This document shows positions 12,642-22,789 of a stretch of 64,000 bases of DNA, one piece after another. Made by a program: the position numbers and the translations under genes. This DNA is from Hafnia alvei. Lineage in GTDB: Bacteria; Pseudomonadota; Gammaproteobacteria; Enterobacterales; Enterobacteriaceae. The stretch spans positions 1 to 64,000 of the forward strand of contig NZ_FMIQ01000046.1 of the NCBI RefSeq assembly GCF_900095695.1, in the 5' to 3' direction. The notes below the pieces were generated by a model. It saw only the letters and a program-made list of their open reading frames with translations, was not told where the DNA came from and did no database searches. Positions within the stretch are counted from its first letter, which is position 1, and every line of letters starts with the position of its first letter.

Positions 12642-13568
12642 TTATATTTTTAACAACCCAGCCTCTCTGCGTTTTATTGCTTCGAGTAGATGTTTGTTAC
12701 TGGAGTAAAATATTCTGTATAGAGCGTTTTGAGAAATAAATTCTTTTGCCAATTGTGTTCCTCTTTCTTTCTTCGGATCGAGTTCGCGTATTTTCTTTAA
12801 AATATCTTCTATGACTTTTTCAAATTTAGCGGACATGACAGACCACTGTTCATAGGTTATTTTATCCTCAAAGAATTGCTGGTCATTTTTGTCCGAGGCA
12901 AATTTAGTCACGTTTAACGTGTTTTGATACTGATCGATAAGCGCGATTTTTGCCTGCAGTTCAAACTCTTCAACGGAGAATCTAACAATATAAGCAAACT
13001 GATAGGTTGCGATTTTCTCGTTATTAAAGAAAGAGGAACGCTGGAAGGTTTGGGTTCCGACGGAGCCGAAAATTCGTAGCCCACCGCCAATAGGATCTGA
13101 CTTGGTACCGTGCTTCACGGTAATGGAGGTGGCATTGCCGAACGATCCAACGATACCGGCCAGTAGGTTAAAGCAGTTAGTCGCAATTAATAACCGCTTA
13201 TCCTTATTCATATCATACTTTTTATTAATATCCTGTGCTTTATCTCCTGCATCAGTTCCTGCTGGCAGATTCTCAATTTTTCCATCGACGGTACCAATAA
13301 CCGCAGCGGATATTTTGTTAATAATGGCAGATACAGATGCGAGCGACCACTCTTGCACGGATTGGTAATCAAATTGTTTGCCCGTAATATAAAGATCGCT
13401 CGACCAGGGTTTTTCATGTTCTTTTTGATAGAAGTTTTCAGCTTCTTTTTCTAACGTTGCGTAGGTATTTCCGAGTTTGTTAGTCAGTTCATTGGCTATG
13501 TCATCTAAATATTCACGGCTTTTTTTATCTTTCTTTTCCATTTCTTCAATACTTGGACTTTTACCCAT
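12642..13568 (-). CDS. Hypothetical protein with central hydrophobic segment, first gene of cassette
   Basis: This 308-residue protein is unrecognised. It has a lysine/glutamate-rich helical N-terminus (1-55), a Gly/Ala segment, then one hydrophobic stretch, RLLIATNCFNLLAGIVGSFG (about 126-145), and a beta-like part (GLRIFGSVGTQTFQRSSFF). The C-terminal 130 residues are charged helix with coiled-coil character. There is no signal peptide. One long hydrophobic helix between coiled-coil arms recalls pore-forming toxins, but this is shape only. ATG 13568 has AGAGAGGA upstream. Codon use is AT-rich compared with flanking hut and cnoX genes. Confidence 0.6.
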   Translation of the reverse strand: MGKSPSIEEMEKKDKKSREYLDDIANELTNKLGNTYATLEKEAENFYQKEHEKPWSSDLYITGKQFDYQSVQEWSLASVSAIINKISAAVIGTVDGKIENLPAGTDAGDKAQDINKKYDMNKDKRLLIATNCFNLLAGIVGSFGNATSITVKHGTKSDPIGGGLRIFGSVGTQTFQRSSFFNNEKIATYQFAYIVRFSVEEFELQAKIALIDQYQNTLNVTKFASDKNDQQFFEDKITYEQWSVMSAKFEKVIEDILKKIRELDPKKERGTQLAKEFISQNALYRIFYSSNKHLLEAIKRREAGLLKI

Positions 13569-13833
13569 GATTTATCCTCTCTTGTTAATATCAGAGACAA
13601 ACATTTTTAATGAAAATAGATTTGGTGATAGCCGGAAAATACGATGCTTGTCATCGGACTCAAACTATCACTAAAAATGATAGATTAAGACTGTCTATTA
13701 TCAAGCGAGGATAATCATATTTTTTCTTAGATGAGGCTAATATATTGATTTCGATCAATCTTTATTTTTTGATGTTTTTTTAAGAGTTAGATTAAGCTAT
13801 TTAAAAAAGTGTATATATCAGATTTTATTATGA
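13569..13833. other. AT-rich promoter region of the cassette
   Basis: No gene is seen. An imperfect inverted repeat, GGTGATAG near 13624 and CTATCACT near 13667, encloses a smaller GATG/CATC stem. It lies about 60-100 bases before the 308-codon gene and is a possible operator. The rest is AT-rich without recognised motifs. Confidence 0.35.
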
Positions 13834-13862
13834 AATGCCGCTGATTTAATATCGGCGGCATT
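13834..13862 (-). terminator. Probable terminator of cnoX
   Basis: AATGCCGC (13834-13841) and GCGGCATT (13855-13862) form an 8-bp stem 22 bases past the cnoX stop. The tract after it on the minus strand is T-poor (TTCATAATAAAA), so it is a weak intrinsic terminator at best. Confidence 0.4.
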
Positions 13863-13883
13863 AGCATCGGGAATAACTATTGA

Positions 13884-14738
13884 TTAATACAACAACGAAT
13901 ACAGTTGTTTCCGGTACTTAGACGCCAATGCATCGCCATTCCCCAACGCGGCAAGAATGTCCATCAGGGTTTTACGCGCAGCACCGTCGGCGGCGGTCAG
14001 ATCTTTGCGTAGATGAACCATCAGCAGTTCAAGAGCCTCTTCGTTACGTCCGACCTGATGCAGCTGTAAAGCCAGCTGAGCGGCAATAACCGCATTTTCT
14101 GGTTCAGCTTCTACCTGTTTTTGCAGCAGCTGAATTTCAGGTGTATCGGCGGCCTGTTTCAGTAACTCAATTTGCGCCACAAGGCCTTGATAGCGAGAAT
14201 CCTGATCCTGCATTGGGATGGTCGCTAATACCGCTTCTGCTTCATCACTGCGGCTGAGTGCGATCTGTACTTCGGCCAGCATCAGGGCGATATCGCTGCG
14301 TTTAGTATCCAACGCACGCGCTTCTTTCAGCAACGGTAAGGCTTCGGCCATTTTGCCTTCGGCAATGAATTCTGCAGCCTGTGCAGCTTTCAGCTCTTCT
14401 TCTTTTGGCAAGAAGCGGCCTAACAGTTCGCGGATAAACTCTTCCGACTGTGGCCCTTGGAAGCCATCTACTGGCTGACCATCTTTAAATAAGTAAACCG
14501 TTGGGATGGCACGCAGCCCAAACTGTGAGGCCACCATTTGTTCTGCGTCGCAGTCCACTTTAGCTAGCACGAACTGGCCCGCGTATTCTGACGCGAGTTT
14601 GTCGAGAATAGGGTTGAGCTGTAGGCAATGCTGGCTGCGTTCAGACCAGAAGTAGAACAGCACCGGAATAGATGCAGACTGCTCTAGCGTTTGATGTAGG
14701 TTGGCTTCGGTAACGTTGATCACGGAATTATTTAGCAT
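13884..14738 (-). CDS. cnoX: Chaperedoxin CnoX (YbbN), thioredoxin-like with TPR
   Basis: CnoX combines a thioredoxin fold with a TPR domain; in E. coli it protects proteins from bleach-induced aggregation and hands clients to GroEL. The protein has 284 residues, the same as E. coli YbbN. The N-terminal domain has [14 protein letters not shown], with SQHC replacing the usual CGPC (about 35-38), so it is not an ordinary oxidoreductase. The cis-Pro is in [10 protein letters not shown]. Residues about 120-284 are TPR-like helices. Start ATG 14738. The neighbour ybbO follows the E. coli order. Confidence 0.95.
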   Translation of the reverse strand: MLNNSVINVTEANLHQTLEQSASIPVLFYFWSERSQHCLQLNPILDKLASEYAGQFVLAKVDCDAEQMVASQFGLRAIPTVYLFKDGQPVDGFQGPQSEEFIRELLGRFLPKEEELKAAQAAEFIAEGKMAEALPLLKEARALDTKRSDIALMLAEVQIALSRSDEAEAVLATIPMQDQDSRYQGLVAQIELLKQAADTPEIQLLQKQVEAEPENAVIAAQLALQLHQVGRNEEALELLMVHLRKDLTAADGAARKTLMDILAALGNGDALASKYRKQLYSLLY

Positions 14739-14812
14739 TCTTTTGTTCTCTCAGACGCTTAAACATATAAAAACGATATGGGGCTTATCTGGCCGTTTGC
14801 AATGCCAAGGCG

Positions 14813-15586
14813 TTAATTACCACTTAGAACCTTGTCGAGTAATCTCCCTGGCAAAATACGGCGCAGCACGGTTAGCGCGTGAGCAACCAGCGTAACCGGA
14901 TAGCGAAGTTTTGGCCTTTTGCTTTCTAAGGCATGATGCAACTTAGGCAGAATGGCATCAGGCGTGAGCGTAAAGCGCGCAGCAATGCCTGGATTGGTCA
15001 CCGGTTTATCTTTTTCCATTTGATGCACATTGCTCGTGAAGCGGGTATTTATCGGGCCCGGTTCAATGAGTGAAACATGGATGCCGCTGCCGTGCAGCTC
15101 CATTCGCAGTGCATCAGACCAGCCTTCAAGCGCAAATTTGCTTGCAGCGTAAGCACCTCGCCCCGGCGTTGCGACGAGTCCCATCACTGAACTGGTTTGA
15201 ATAATTCGGCCTTCACCGTGTGGCAGCATAATGGGTAATAAAAGCTGAGTGAGCTGGTGGGTGCCAAACAGGTTAGTGGCAAACTGCCGTTCTAATTCGG
15301 CTCGGCTGATGGTGTTGAGCGGGCCATAGAGGCCAAAACCGCCGTTGTTAAACAGCGCATATAGGCGTCCTTCAGTGATACGAATCACTTCCGCAGCGGC
15401 GTGTTCCACGCTCTCGCTGTCGTCCAAATCCAGCTCAATACCTTCCATGCCCAGATCGCGCATCACCTCAACGTCTTGCGGCTTGCGACAAGCGGCTAGC
15501 ACCCGATATCCCCGGTTACGGAGATCCTGTGCTGCGGTAAGTCCAATTCCGCTGGAGCAGCCGGTGATAAGGATAGCTTTTTGCAT
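14813..15586 (-). CDS. ybbO: Short-chain dehydrogenase/reductase YbbO
   Basis: This is an NAD(P)-dependent oxidoreductase of the classical SDR family. The Rossmann motif TGCSSGIG is at residues 8-15, NNG at about 88-90, and the catalytic YAASK at about 153-157 with the Ser about 13 residues earlier. The C-terminal hydrophobic stretch VTLVAHALTVLRRILPG suggests membrane association. In E. coli YbbO is reported to reduce aldehydes; the natural substrate is uncertain. It has 257 residues, starts at ATG 15586, and sits between cnoX and tesA as in E. coli. Confidence 0.92.
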   Translation of the reverse strand: MQKAILITGCSSGIGLTAAQDLRNRGYRVLAACRKPQDVEVMRDLGMEGIELDLDDSESVEHAAAEVIRITEGRLYALFNNGGFGLYGPLNTISRAELERQFATNLFGTHQLTQLLLPIMLPHGEGRIIQTSSVMGLVATPGRGAYAASKFALEGWSDALRMELHGSGIHVSLIEPGPINTRFTSNVHQMEKDKPVTNPGIAARFTLTPDAILPKLHHALESKRPKLRYPVTLVAHALTVLRRILPGRLLDKVLSGN

Positions 15587-15640
15587 AACTTTACCTATGT
15601 AAACCTGTTGGCACGGCGTTAAAGATGTTTAATTAAAACA

Positions 15641-16282
15641 TTACTGATGGGGATTCGTCAGCAAGGGGTGAAGCTGTTCGCTCATCCATTGCGCAATAAA
15701 CGGCTGTGCTTCACCGTTTGGATGTAATCCGTCCTGCTGCATCCACTCGGGTTTTAACGCCACCTGCTCCATATAGAATGGAATAAGCGGTATTTGATGC
15801 TGTTTTGCCAGTTTGGGATAAATGGCCGCAAAGGCTTCGGTGTAGCGGCGGCCATAGTTAGGCGGTAGCTGAATTTGCATTAGCAGAGGCTGCGCTCTCG
15901 CCTGTTGTACCTGAGTAATGATTTTGTCTAAGGCTGCTTCAATATCGGCGGGGGCAAAACCTCTCAGCCCATCGTTAGCGCCGAGTTCTATCAATACCCA
16001 GCGCGGCTGATGCTGTTTCAACAACGTAGGAAGTCGAGCAAGACCTTGATCGGCAGTGTCACCACTAATGCTACCATTAACCACAGAAACTGATGGCGTC
16101 GTTTTTTGCCATTGCTGTGCAAGACGCGTGGCCCATGAATCGGCAATGGGTAATCGATAGCCTGCACTAAGGCTGTCGCCTAATATTAACAATGTATCAG
16201 CGGCCATTGCCCGCCCACATAACAGGCTGAATAGAAGAAGGAAAGGGATATGCCAACGGAAAATGTTCTTGAAGTTCATCAT
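15641..16282 (-). CDS. tesA: Thioesterase I / lysophospholipase L1
   Basis: TesA is a periplasmic SGNH-hydrolase that cleaves long-chain acyl-CoA, lysophospholipids and some esters. The signal peptide spans about residues 1-27 (FLLLFSLLCGRAMA). The nucleophile Ser is in LGDSLSAGYRLP (about 34-45), the Asn in LGANDGLRG, and the catalytic Asp-His in DGLHPN near the C-terminus. It has 213 residues and starts [11 protein letters not shown], like E. coli. It is divergent from ybbA, and the first 33 bases of both genes overlap. Confidence 0.95.
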   Translation of the reverse strand: MMNFKNIFRWHIPFLLLFSLLCGRAMAADTLLILGDSLSAGYRLPIADSWATRLAQQWQKTTPSVSVVNGSISGDTADQGLARLPTLLKQHQPRWVLIELGANDGLRGFAPADIEAALDKIITQVQQARAQPLLMQIQLPPNYGRRYTEAFAAIYPKLAKQHQIPLIPFYMEQVALKPEWMQQDGLHPNGEAQPFIAQWMSEQLHPLLTNPHQ

Positions 16283-16936
16283 TTAGCCAAAGAGGTCGGT
16301 CAAGGTGATAGTCAGCTTTCCATCCTTACCGGAGTTGAGCTGGTTGTCAAACCTGCGCAGACATTAGCGTTGATTGGTGAGTCAGGCTCGGGTAAATCAA
16401 CGCTGCTGGGGATTTTAGCCGGTTTAGATGATGGAACGCGTGGGGAGGTTTCCCTTTTAGGCCAGCGTTTAGATCAAATGGATGAGGAGCAGCGGGCGGC
16501 GTTGCGTGCGCGAGACGTTGGCTTTGTGTTTCAGTCGTTTATGTTAGTGCCCACGCTAACGGCATTAGAGAACGTTCAACTACCCGCGTTACTACGTGGT
16601 GATAGCGATCGTCAAAGCCGTCAACAGGCGGTGCAGCTGTTAAACCAGCTCGGGCTGGGCAAGCGTTTGAATCATCTACCGGCGCAGCTATCAGGTGGAG
16701 AACAACAACGCGTGGCGTTGGCGCGTGCGTTCAGTGGCCGTCCCAAAATTCTGTTTGCCGATGAGCCAACCGGTAATCTCGATCGCCATACCGGCGACCG
16801 TATCGCCGATCTCCTGTTTTCCCTAAATACCGATTTTGATACCACGTTGATTCTGGTGACTCACGATCCTCAGTTGGCAGCAAGATGCCAGCGGCGTATG
16901 CGCTTGGTTGAAGGCGTATTGCAGGAGGAAGCATGA
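16250..16936 (+). CDS. ybbA: ABC transporter ATP-binding protein YbbA
   Basis: This ATPase belongs to the LolD/MacB-like group and has 228 residues. Walker A is GESGSGKST (about 43-51), the signature is LSGGEQQR (about 145-152), Walker B is [12 protein letters not shown] (about 164-175), and the H-loop is LVTHDP. It pairs with the FtsX-type permease YbbP and perhaps TesA; the E. coli YbbAP-TesA complex has been proposed to extract or hydrolyse hydrophobic molecules. It overlaps ybbP by 4 bases (ATGA). Confidence 0.93.
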   Translation: MPTENVLEVHHLAKEVGQGDSQLSILTGVELVVKPAQTLALIGESGSGKSTLLGILAGLDDGTRGEVSLLGQRLDQMDEEQRAALRARDVGFVFQSFMLVPTLTALENVQLPALLRGDSDRQSRQQAVQLLNQLGLGKRLNHLPAQLSGGEQQRVALARAFSGRPKILFADEPTGNLDRHTGDRIADLLFSLNTDFDTTLILVTHDPQLAARCQRRMRLVEGVLQEEA

Positions 16937-19338
16937 TTCTGCGTTGGTTTTGGCGCGAGTGGAAATCGCCTTCGCTATTGATTGTGTGGATGGCTTTAAC
17001 GCTGGCGGTGGCCTGTGTGTTGGCGCTGGGAAGTATCAGCGACCGAATGGAACGCGGGCTGAGTCAGCAAAGCCGCGATTTTCTGGCCGGTGACAAAGTT
17101 CTGCGCAGCGCACATCCTGCTGATGAACAGTGGCTGACGCAGGCTCAGCGCGACGGGCTGAGCGTAAGCCGCCAGCTTTCTTTTTCCACCATGACGTTTG
17201 CTGGAGATAGACCACAGCTGGCGGATGTAAAGGCAACTGACACGCTTTATCCGCTGTATGGTGAATTAATTACGCAACCTGCCGGATTACGTCCTGAGCC
17301 TGGCGAAGTGCTGGTCGCCTCACGTTTGCTATCCCTGTTAAATTTAAAAGTTGGGGATAGTTTAGATGTGGGGGACGCGACGCTAAAAGTGGCTGGCGTG
17401 GTGGTGCAAGAGCCTGATAACGGGTTTAATCCGTTTCAAACTGCGCCAAGAATTCTTATCAACCTTGCTGATGTTGATAAAACGGGTGCGGTGCAGCCAG
17501 GCAGCCGCCTGAGCTATCGTTATATGTTTGCCGGCCCCGCTGATGCTATCGAACGGTTTACGCAGTATCTGACGCCACAGCTGAAGCCTGACCAAAAGCT
17601 GTTTGGGCTGGAGGAATCCGGTGGGACGCTGGGTAAGTCATTGCAACGCTCGCAGCAATTTCTGCTGTTATCCGCGCTGCTAACGCTTTTACTGGCGGTG
17701 GCTGCGGTGACTGTAGCAATGAACCACTACTGCCGAAGCCGCTATGAACTGGTGGCGATCCTAAAAACGCTCGGCGCTGGGCGTAAAACGTTGTTGCGTT
17801 TAATTGCAGGGCAATGGCTGGCCTTGCTGCTGGTGGCTGGTGTGGCGGGAAGTGCGTTAGGGCTATTGTTTGAAGCATTGTTGATCCGCCTATTGGCACC
17901 GGTTTTACCGACAGCACTTCCTGCTGCGGGAGGCTGGCCTTGGGTTTGGTCGCTGGGAGGCATGGTTCTGATTTCGCTGGTGGTTGGTTTAAGACCTTAT
18001 CGCCAACTGATAGCCACTCAACCGCTGCGAGTGCTGCGTAGCGATGCTTTTCGCGTGGTGTGGCCGCTGCGCTATTACCTTCCCATTACGGCGCTGATTT
18101 TAATTGCAGGCTTGATATCGTTAGTTGGGCTGAGCACGCTGCTGTGGTCGTTGTTATTGGGCATGGTGGCCTTGGCATTTCTGCTTAGCGTGGTGGGCTG
18201 GGGTGGGTTAGTTGTGCTGCGTAGGCTTACGCTTAAGAATTTGGCGCTACGTTTAGCGGTTAACCGCTTATTGCGCCAACCTGCGGCGACCATCAGTCAA
18301 CTGGCTGCGTTCTCACTGTCGTTCATGTTATTGGCTTTGCTGTTAGTGCTGCGTGGGGATTTACTCGATCGTTGGCAGCAGCAATTACCGCCGGACAGCC
18401 CGAACTATTTTCTGATGAATATGACGGAGCAGCAGGTTCCACTGGTAAAAAATTTCCTTGAGCAACATCAGGTAGAGGCACGTACGTTTTATCCCGTGGT
18501 GCGCGTGCGTTTAACAGAAATTAACGGACATGAGGCGACAAAGTTAATTGCTGAAGATGCGCCTGGGGGAGAGGCGGTTAACCGTGAGCTCAATCTGACG
18601 TGGCAAGATAAATTACCTGAGCATAATCCGTTAACCGCGGGCTATTGGCCGCCTAAGGCCGGTGAGGTTTCCATCGAGCAGGGGATTGCAGAACGTCTGG
18701 GCTTGGGGATTGGTGATGAGGTGGCGTTCAGTGGTGATACGCAAAACTTTAGCGCCAAAATCACCAGCCTGCGTAAAGTTGACTGGGAAAGCCTGCGGCC
18801 AAACTTCTACTTCATTTTCCCCCCGCATGCGTTGGATGGACAGCCACAGACTTGGCTAACCAGCTTCCGTTATGTGGGCGACGAACAGCTACTGACTCAG
18901 CTTAATCGGCAATTTCCAACGCTGAGCCTGCTTGATATCGGTGCGATATTGCAACAGGCGAGTCAGGTATTGCAGCAGGTAAGCCGCGCATTAGAAGTGA
19001 TGGTGATTCTGGTCATTATCTGCGGCGTATTGCTGCTAATGGCGCAGGTGCAGGTGGGAATGCAACAGCGTCGGCAGGAGCTAAGCGTTTATCGTACGCT
19101 AGGTGCAGGGATGCGTTTATTACGCCGCACATTGTGGAGCGAGTTTGCCTTATTAGGATTGGTGTCTGGTATTGCGGCGGCAGCGGGTGCCGAAGTAGCA
19201 TTGTGGCTGCTGCAACGACAGGTGTTTGATTTCCCGTGGCAGCCGAATTACTTAATGTGGGCCTTAGTTCCTATTAGCGGTGCGCTGTTGCTTTCATTGT
19301 GCGGTGGCTTCTTAGGTGCTCGCTTGCTGAAGAGATAA
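16933..19338 (+). CDS. ybbP: FtsX-like permease YbbP
   Basis: This 801-residue inner-membrane protein has the MacB/FtsX architecture with duplicated permease units. The first membrane segment is at about 18-38, others cluster at about 240-460, and the final block is at about 690-800. Two periplasmic regions lie between. LLSALLTLLLAVAAVTVAMNHY and the Leu-rich segments near 330-430 are clear. Its ATPase is YbbA. In E. coli rhsD follows; here no Rhs gene is present. Confidence 0.93.
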   Translation: MILRWFWREWKSPSLLIVWMALTLAVACVLALGSISDRMERGLSQQSRDFLAGDKVLRSAHPADEQWLTQAQRDGLSVSRQLSFSTMTFAGDRPQLADVKATDTLYPLYGELITQPAGLRPEPGEVLVASRLLSLLNLKVGDSLDVGDATLKVAGVVVQEPDNGFNPFQTAPRILINLADVDKTGAVQPGSRLSYRYMFAGPADAIERFTQYLTPQLKPDQKLFGLEESGGTLGKSLQRSQQFLLLSALLTLLLAVAAVTVAMNHYCRSRYELVAILKTLGAGRKTLLRLIAGQWLALLLVAGVAGSALGLLFEALLIRLLAPVLPTALPAAGGWPWVWSLGGMVLISLVVGLRPYRQLIATQPLRVLRSDAFRVVWPLRYYLPITALILIAGLISLVGLSTLLWSLLLGMVALAFLLSVVGWGGLVVLRRLTLKNLALRLAVNRLLRQPAATISQLAAFSLSFMLLALLLVLRGDLLDRWQQQLPPDSPNYFLMNMTEQQVPLVKNFLEQHQVEARTFYPVVRVRLTEINGHEATKLIAEDAPGGEAVNRELNLTWQDKLPEHNPLTAGYWPPKAGEVSIEQGIAERLGLGIGDEVAFSGDTQNFSAKITSLRKVDWESLRPNFYFIFPPHALDGQPQTWLTSFRYVGDEQLLTQLNRQFPTLSLLDIGAILQQASQVLQQVSRALEVMVILVIICGVLLLMAQVQVGMQQRRQELSVYRTLGAGMRLLRRTLWSEFALLGLVSGIAAAAGAEVALWLLQRQVFDFPWQPNYLMWALVPISGALLLSLCGGFLGARLLKR

Positions 19339-19344
19339 TTAATA

Positions 19345-19370
19345 TGAGCACGCCGACATGGGCGTGCTCA
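19345..19370 (+). other. Stem-loop after ybbP
   Basis: TGAGCACGCC and GGCGTGCTCA form a perfect 10-bp stem with a 6-base loop, starting 7 bases after the ybbP stop. No T run follows, so it may be a 3'-end-protecting hairpin or a factor-dependent termination site. Confidence 0.5.
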
Positions 19371-19579
19371 TCGATATATTATTCAATTCATCTCTTTCTT
19401 AATACTAATTTCTCTGGTTGATTGAGATATAAATCCCGAGGTGTTTGCTCGTTTATTTTATAAAATCATATGTTTTTAGTGTGATTAATTGCATGTGATG
19501 TCATTCATAAGTAATATCGTTTTATATGGTTTTAGTAGAATATATGGATGTTTGTTTAATATTTAAAAGGAATTTAAAT

Positions 19580-20936
19580 ATGAATAGAGCTGAGGTTAGT
19601 GCAGAGTCTATTAAAATAAATAAATTTGTTATCTTTTCAATTACATTATTGATTGTGCTTTTTGCCTTGTTTCGCCTGTTTGGTTACATCAGACTTCCCG
19701 CATTAGAAGCATTATTCCCAGTTTCTACATCAGTAACGCTGGTGCTAAATGTTTTACTAGCACTATTTATGCTGATGAAGTTTAGCTTCGATAGAAAACA
19801 CCTTTATTTGGTGGTGCTGGCGTTCGCTTATGGTATCTCTTCTCTTTACCTCATGAGCAAACTGCTTAGTTATCCGGGAGTTATTTTTATCGATGGCGAT
19901 ATTTTTTCTTTTATCTTTAGCTGTTTATCGCTTATGGAATAATCGATTTATTAATATGGTTTCGGTCACTGCTCTGTGCACGTGCTTGACGATTATTCTG
20001 CTGTCTACTGCCTATTTTGTTTCAAGCCATAGTTTGGTTTTAAGTTTGCCAATTGTTGATGAGGGAAGTCTTTCTTATCAGCAGTTTTGGAGCTCATTCG
20101 TAGGGATTTATCTGGTTTTTCTCTGGGGCGGAACCACCTGTGCGGTGATGTGTTTTGCCGGTGTGAAGAATAATTTTTGGGCAAGCCTAAGTCTTAGTTG
20201 TATGGCATTTTTAGGTAGCACTATGCTGCTTAGCGGCAGCGAATATATGACGTCTCTAGCATGGTATGGCGCTCATCTTTTTGAAGTGCTTGCGACATTT
20301 GTTGTGATGCTGGCTTTCTTATTCGATATTTTTAAACTTTATCAAAAAGCACGTATCGATTATAAGATTTCCTACAATAATTCCATTCGTGATCCTATGA
20401 CGCGTTTATATAATCGTAGTTACTACTATGATTCTTTAGTCAATCGAATGCATAGCGTATCAAAAAGCGCGCCGATTACCTTACTCGTGGCTGATATTGA
20501 CCATTTCAAACGGATTAACGATATCTACGGGCATATAACCGGTGATCGTGTGGTTCAATATGTGGCAAAAACCTTGCAAAGCACAATACGCAAAACAGAT
20601 ATTGCAGCACGTATTGGGGGAGAAGAGTTCTCTGTGATGCTAGATGGTGTTAGCACAAATGATGCGCTAGAGATTGCAGAGAAAATACGCGTTAAGATTT
20701 GCCATCATCAGGACTCGCCATATGGGAAGGATGTTCCCGAGAAAATGACTATCAGCATTGGCATTTATACCGTAACGGGGAATGAGCTTACCGCTGAACA
20801 ATGCGTTGCTCGTGCTGATGAGGCAATGTACCGAGCGAAGTTGGAAGGCCGCGATCGTGTGGTTATCTATTCGGCGCTCACCGCGCCAATGCTGGGGCGC
20901 GAGAACTCAGCGCCATTAAGAGCAATATATACTTAG
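19580..20936 (+). pseudogene. Membrane diguanylate cyclase, frameshifted
   Basis: This is a seven-or-eight-helix membrane sensor fused to GGDEF. The start ATG 19580 (MNRAEVSAES) has AAAAGGAAT upstream. The first frame ends at 19942; the remainder reads in another frame from ATG 19893. Aligned with the paralog at 23226, the paralog's roughly 21 residues between YPGVLIS and MAALFLLS are missing here, so a deletion of about 62 bases near 19890 shifts the frame. The GGDEF domain is intact: I-site RKTD, active site GGEEF, and the Asp of ADIDHFKRIND. A protein re-initiating at 19893 (347 residues) would lack the first helices but keep the catalytic half. Confidence 0.8.
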
Positions 20937-20952
20937 TTTATTGCTGTGAAGT

Positions 20953-21116
20953 AAAAACGGAGCCTTTAGGTTAATGCTGGTCACTTAAGCGTGATTTTAG
21001 GGGAAGTACACCGATGGGGTCGTAGCAGCTTTAGCTGCCGGAGCGCCCCGCGGTGTGCTAGCCCCGTGTATCTCGAACTCTTAAACGATCTGCATTAGCC
21101 TTTAGGCTCCGTTTTT
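20953..21116. repeat. 164-bp nested palindromic element
   Basis: The outer 25-base arms (20953-20977, 21092-21116) are complementary except for 3 positions. Inside, GGGGAAG.ACACCG pairs with CGGTGTGC..GCCCC, and GCAGC/GCTGC forms the innermost stem. The whole thing could fold into one long hairpin with internal loops. It lies between convergent genes (GGDEF and purK). It is likely a non-autonomous mobile repeat that also acts as a bidirectional terminator. Confidence 0.65.
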
Positions 21117-21127
21117 CATGATCAGAA

Positions 21128-22198
21128 TTAGGCGAGTAGTTTTTCCTGCGCCCAACGTATCCCGCTGTGATACTCCGCCGAAAGCTGTGGCGTGAGCTCA
21201 TTTAACGCGGCGCTGAGAAGTGAAGCGTTGGTGTCATTGAGATTGAGATGGCCAACTTTGCGCCCCGGACGTACTTCTTTGTCGTACCAGTGAAGATGGA
21301 CTAACGGTTGTGCCATCCAGCTATAGTTCAGCTCGGTGCCAATCAAATTAACCATGACTGAAGGTGTGCTAACCACGGGAGTCGGGAGCGGCAAATCCAG
21401 AATAGCGCGCAGATGCAATTCAAACTGGCTTATCGATGCGCCATTCTGCGTCCAGTGCCCGCTGTTATGGACGCGCGGCGCAAGCTCGTTAATCAGTAAA
21501 CCATCATCCACCACAAAGCACTCCATCGCCATTACGCCGACGTAACCAAGCTCATTCATGATAGCGCTGAGCATTTGCTCTGCCTGCTGCTGAAGCTGAG
21601 CATTTGGCTGAGGAAGGGCGACGCTAGCCCGCAGGATCCCATCTTCATGCAGGTTGTGCGTTAACGGATAAAATACACAATGGCCATCATGGGCGCGGGC
21701 ACCCACTAATGAGACTTCGCCAGAAAAGTTGATGCCTTGTTCAACGATGCAATCGCCGTAAACGTCTGCGGGTAATTCAACCTCATCACCAGGGCGAATT
21801 CGCCATTGACCGCGGCCATCGTAACCGCCGGTGCGACGCTTCACTATCGCGAATTGACCAATATTGGCAAATACTTCTGGCCAGTCGCTTGTTGAGGCTA
21901 ATAGCTGCCATGGTGCGGTAGCTAGATTCAGCTCATCCAGCAGCTGTTTTTGTGTCAAACGGTCAGCTAGACGCGGAAAAATATCGCGGTTAACAAAGCC
22001 ACTGTGGCGTGCTAACTCTCGGGTCAGTGGAGTTTCTGGCCAGCGTTCGATTTCAGCCGTAATAACGCCTTGTTGCCAAGGAACGGCTTCTGGGTCAACG
22101 TCGAGTCCGACGGGGAAAACGGTGATCCCCAGCGGTTCACCCGCCTGACGTAGCATACGGCCAAGCTGGCCATTACCTAAAACGCAAACGGGCTTCAT
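21128..22198 (-). CDS. purK: N5-carboxyaminoimidazole ribonucleotide synthase
   Basis: PurK carboxylates AIR to N5-CAIR with ATP and bicarbonate in purine biosynthesis. It is an ATP-grasp protein of 356 residues (E. coli 355), beginning [16 protein letters not shown]. The frame is open upstream inside purE, but ATG 22198 overlaps the purE stop in an ATGA and matches the E. coli start. The ATP-grasp motifs YDGRGQW and [15 protein letters not shown] are present. It is the second gene of the purEK operon. Confidence 0.97.
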   Translation of the reverse strand: MKPVCVLGNGQLGRMLRQAGEPLGITVFPVGLDVDPEAVPWQQGVITAEIERWPETPLTRELARHSGFVNRDIFPRLADRLTQKQLLDELNLATAPWQLLASTSDWPEVFANIGQFAIVKRRTGGYDGRGQWRIRPGDEVELPADVYGDCIVEQGINFSGEVSLVGARAHDGHCVFYPLTHNLHEDGILRASVALPQPNAQLQQQAEQMLSAIMNELGYVGVMAMECFVVDDGLLINELAPRVHNSGHWTQNGASISQFELHLRAILDLPLPTPVVSTPSVMVNLIGTELNYSWMAQPLVHLHWYDKEVRPGRKVGHLNLNDTNASLLSAALNELTPQLSAEYHSGIRWAQEKLLA

Positions 22199-22719
22199 GC
22201 TTCCTCCCGAGGATCGGGGTGTGCCAGTACTTCGTCGGTTTGTGCCTGACGCCATGCCGCCATTCGACGTGCGAGCATTGGGTCATGCAAGGCTAAAATC
22301 TGGGCTGCCAATAACCCTGCGTTTGCAGCACCGGCTTTACCGATAGCTAACGTGCCAACGGGAATACCTCGTGGCATCTGCACGATGGAATAGAGGCTGT
22401 CTACGCCGCTGAGCGCTGCGCTTTGCACGGGCACGCCGAGTACAGGAACTAATGTTTTTGCCGCCAGCATGCCTGGCAGATGTGCAGCACCACCCGCACC
22501 GGCGATAATGATGTCAAAGCCTCGCTCGCAGGCCTGCTCGGCAAAACTAAAGAGTTTGTCTGGAGTTCGGTGAGCGGAAACCACTTCGACATGGAACTTA
22601 ACATCAAGCTGGGTCAAAACTTCGGCGGCAAACTGCATGGTAGCCCAATCGCTTTTGGAACCCATAACGATGGCAATTTTTGCCTCGGATGGGTTAGCCG
22701 GAACAACATTGGCTGACAT
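22195..22719 (-). CDS. purE: N5-carboxyaminoimidazole ribonucleotide mutase
   Basis: PurE converts N5-CAIR to CAIR, the step after PurK. It has 174 residues. The phosphate-binding motif [10 protein letters not shown] is at about 21-30, SAHRTP at about 52-57, and [11 protein letters not shown] follows. An upstream TTG at 22728 is in frame but too close to the ribosome site; ATG 22719 has AGGAG 10 bases before it. A PurR-type operator lies upstream. It overlaps purK by 4 bases. Confidence 0.97.
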   Translation of the reverse strand: MSANVVPANPSEAKIAIVMGSKSDWATMQFAAEVLTQLDVKFHVEVVSAHRTPDKLFSFAEQACERGFDIIIAGAGGAAHLPGMLAAKTLVPVLGVPVQSAALSGVDSLYSIVQMPRGIPVGTLAIGKAGAANAGLLAAQILALHDPMLARRMAAWRQAQTDEVLAHPDPREEA

Positions 22720-22789
22720 TGATGGCAAGCTCCTGTTTAACGAACTAACTTTGGTAACTCAGCACCGCTGAGCGAGTAAAGAGGTGCGA

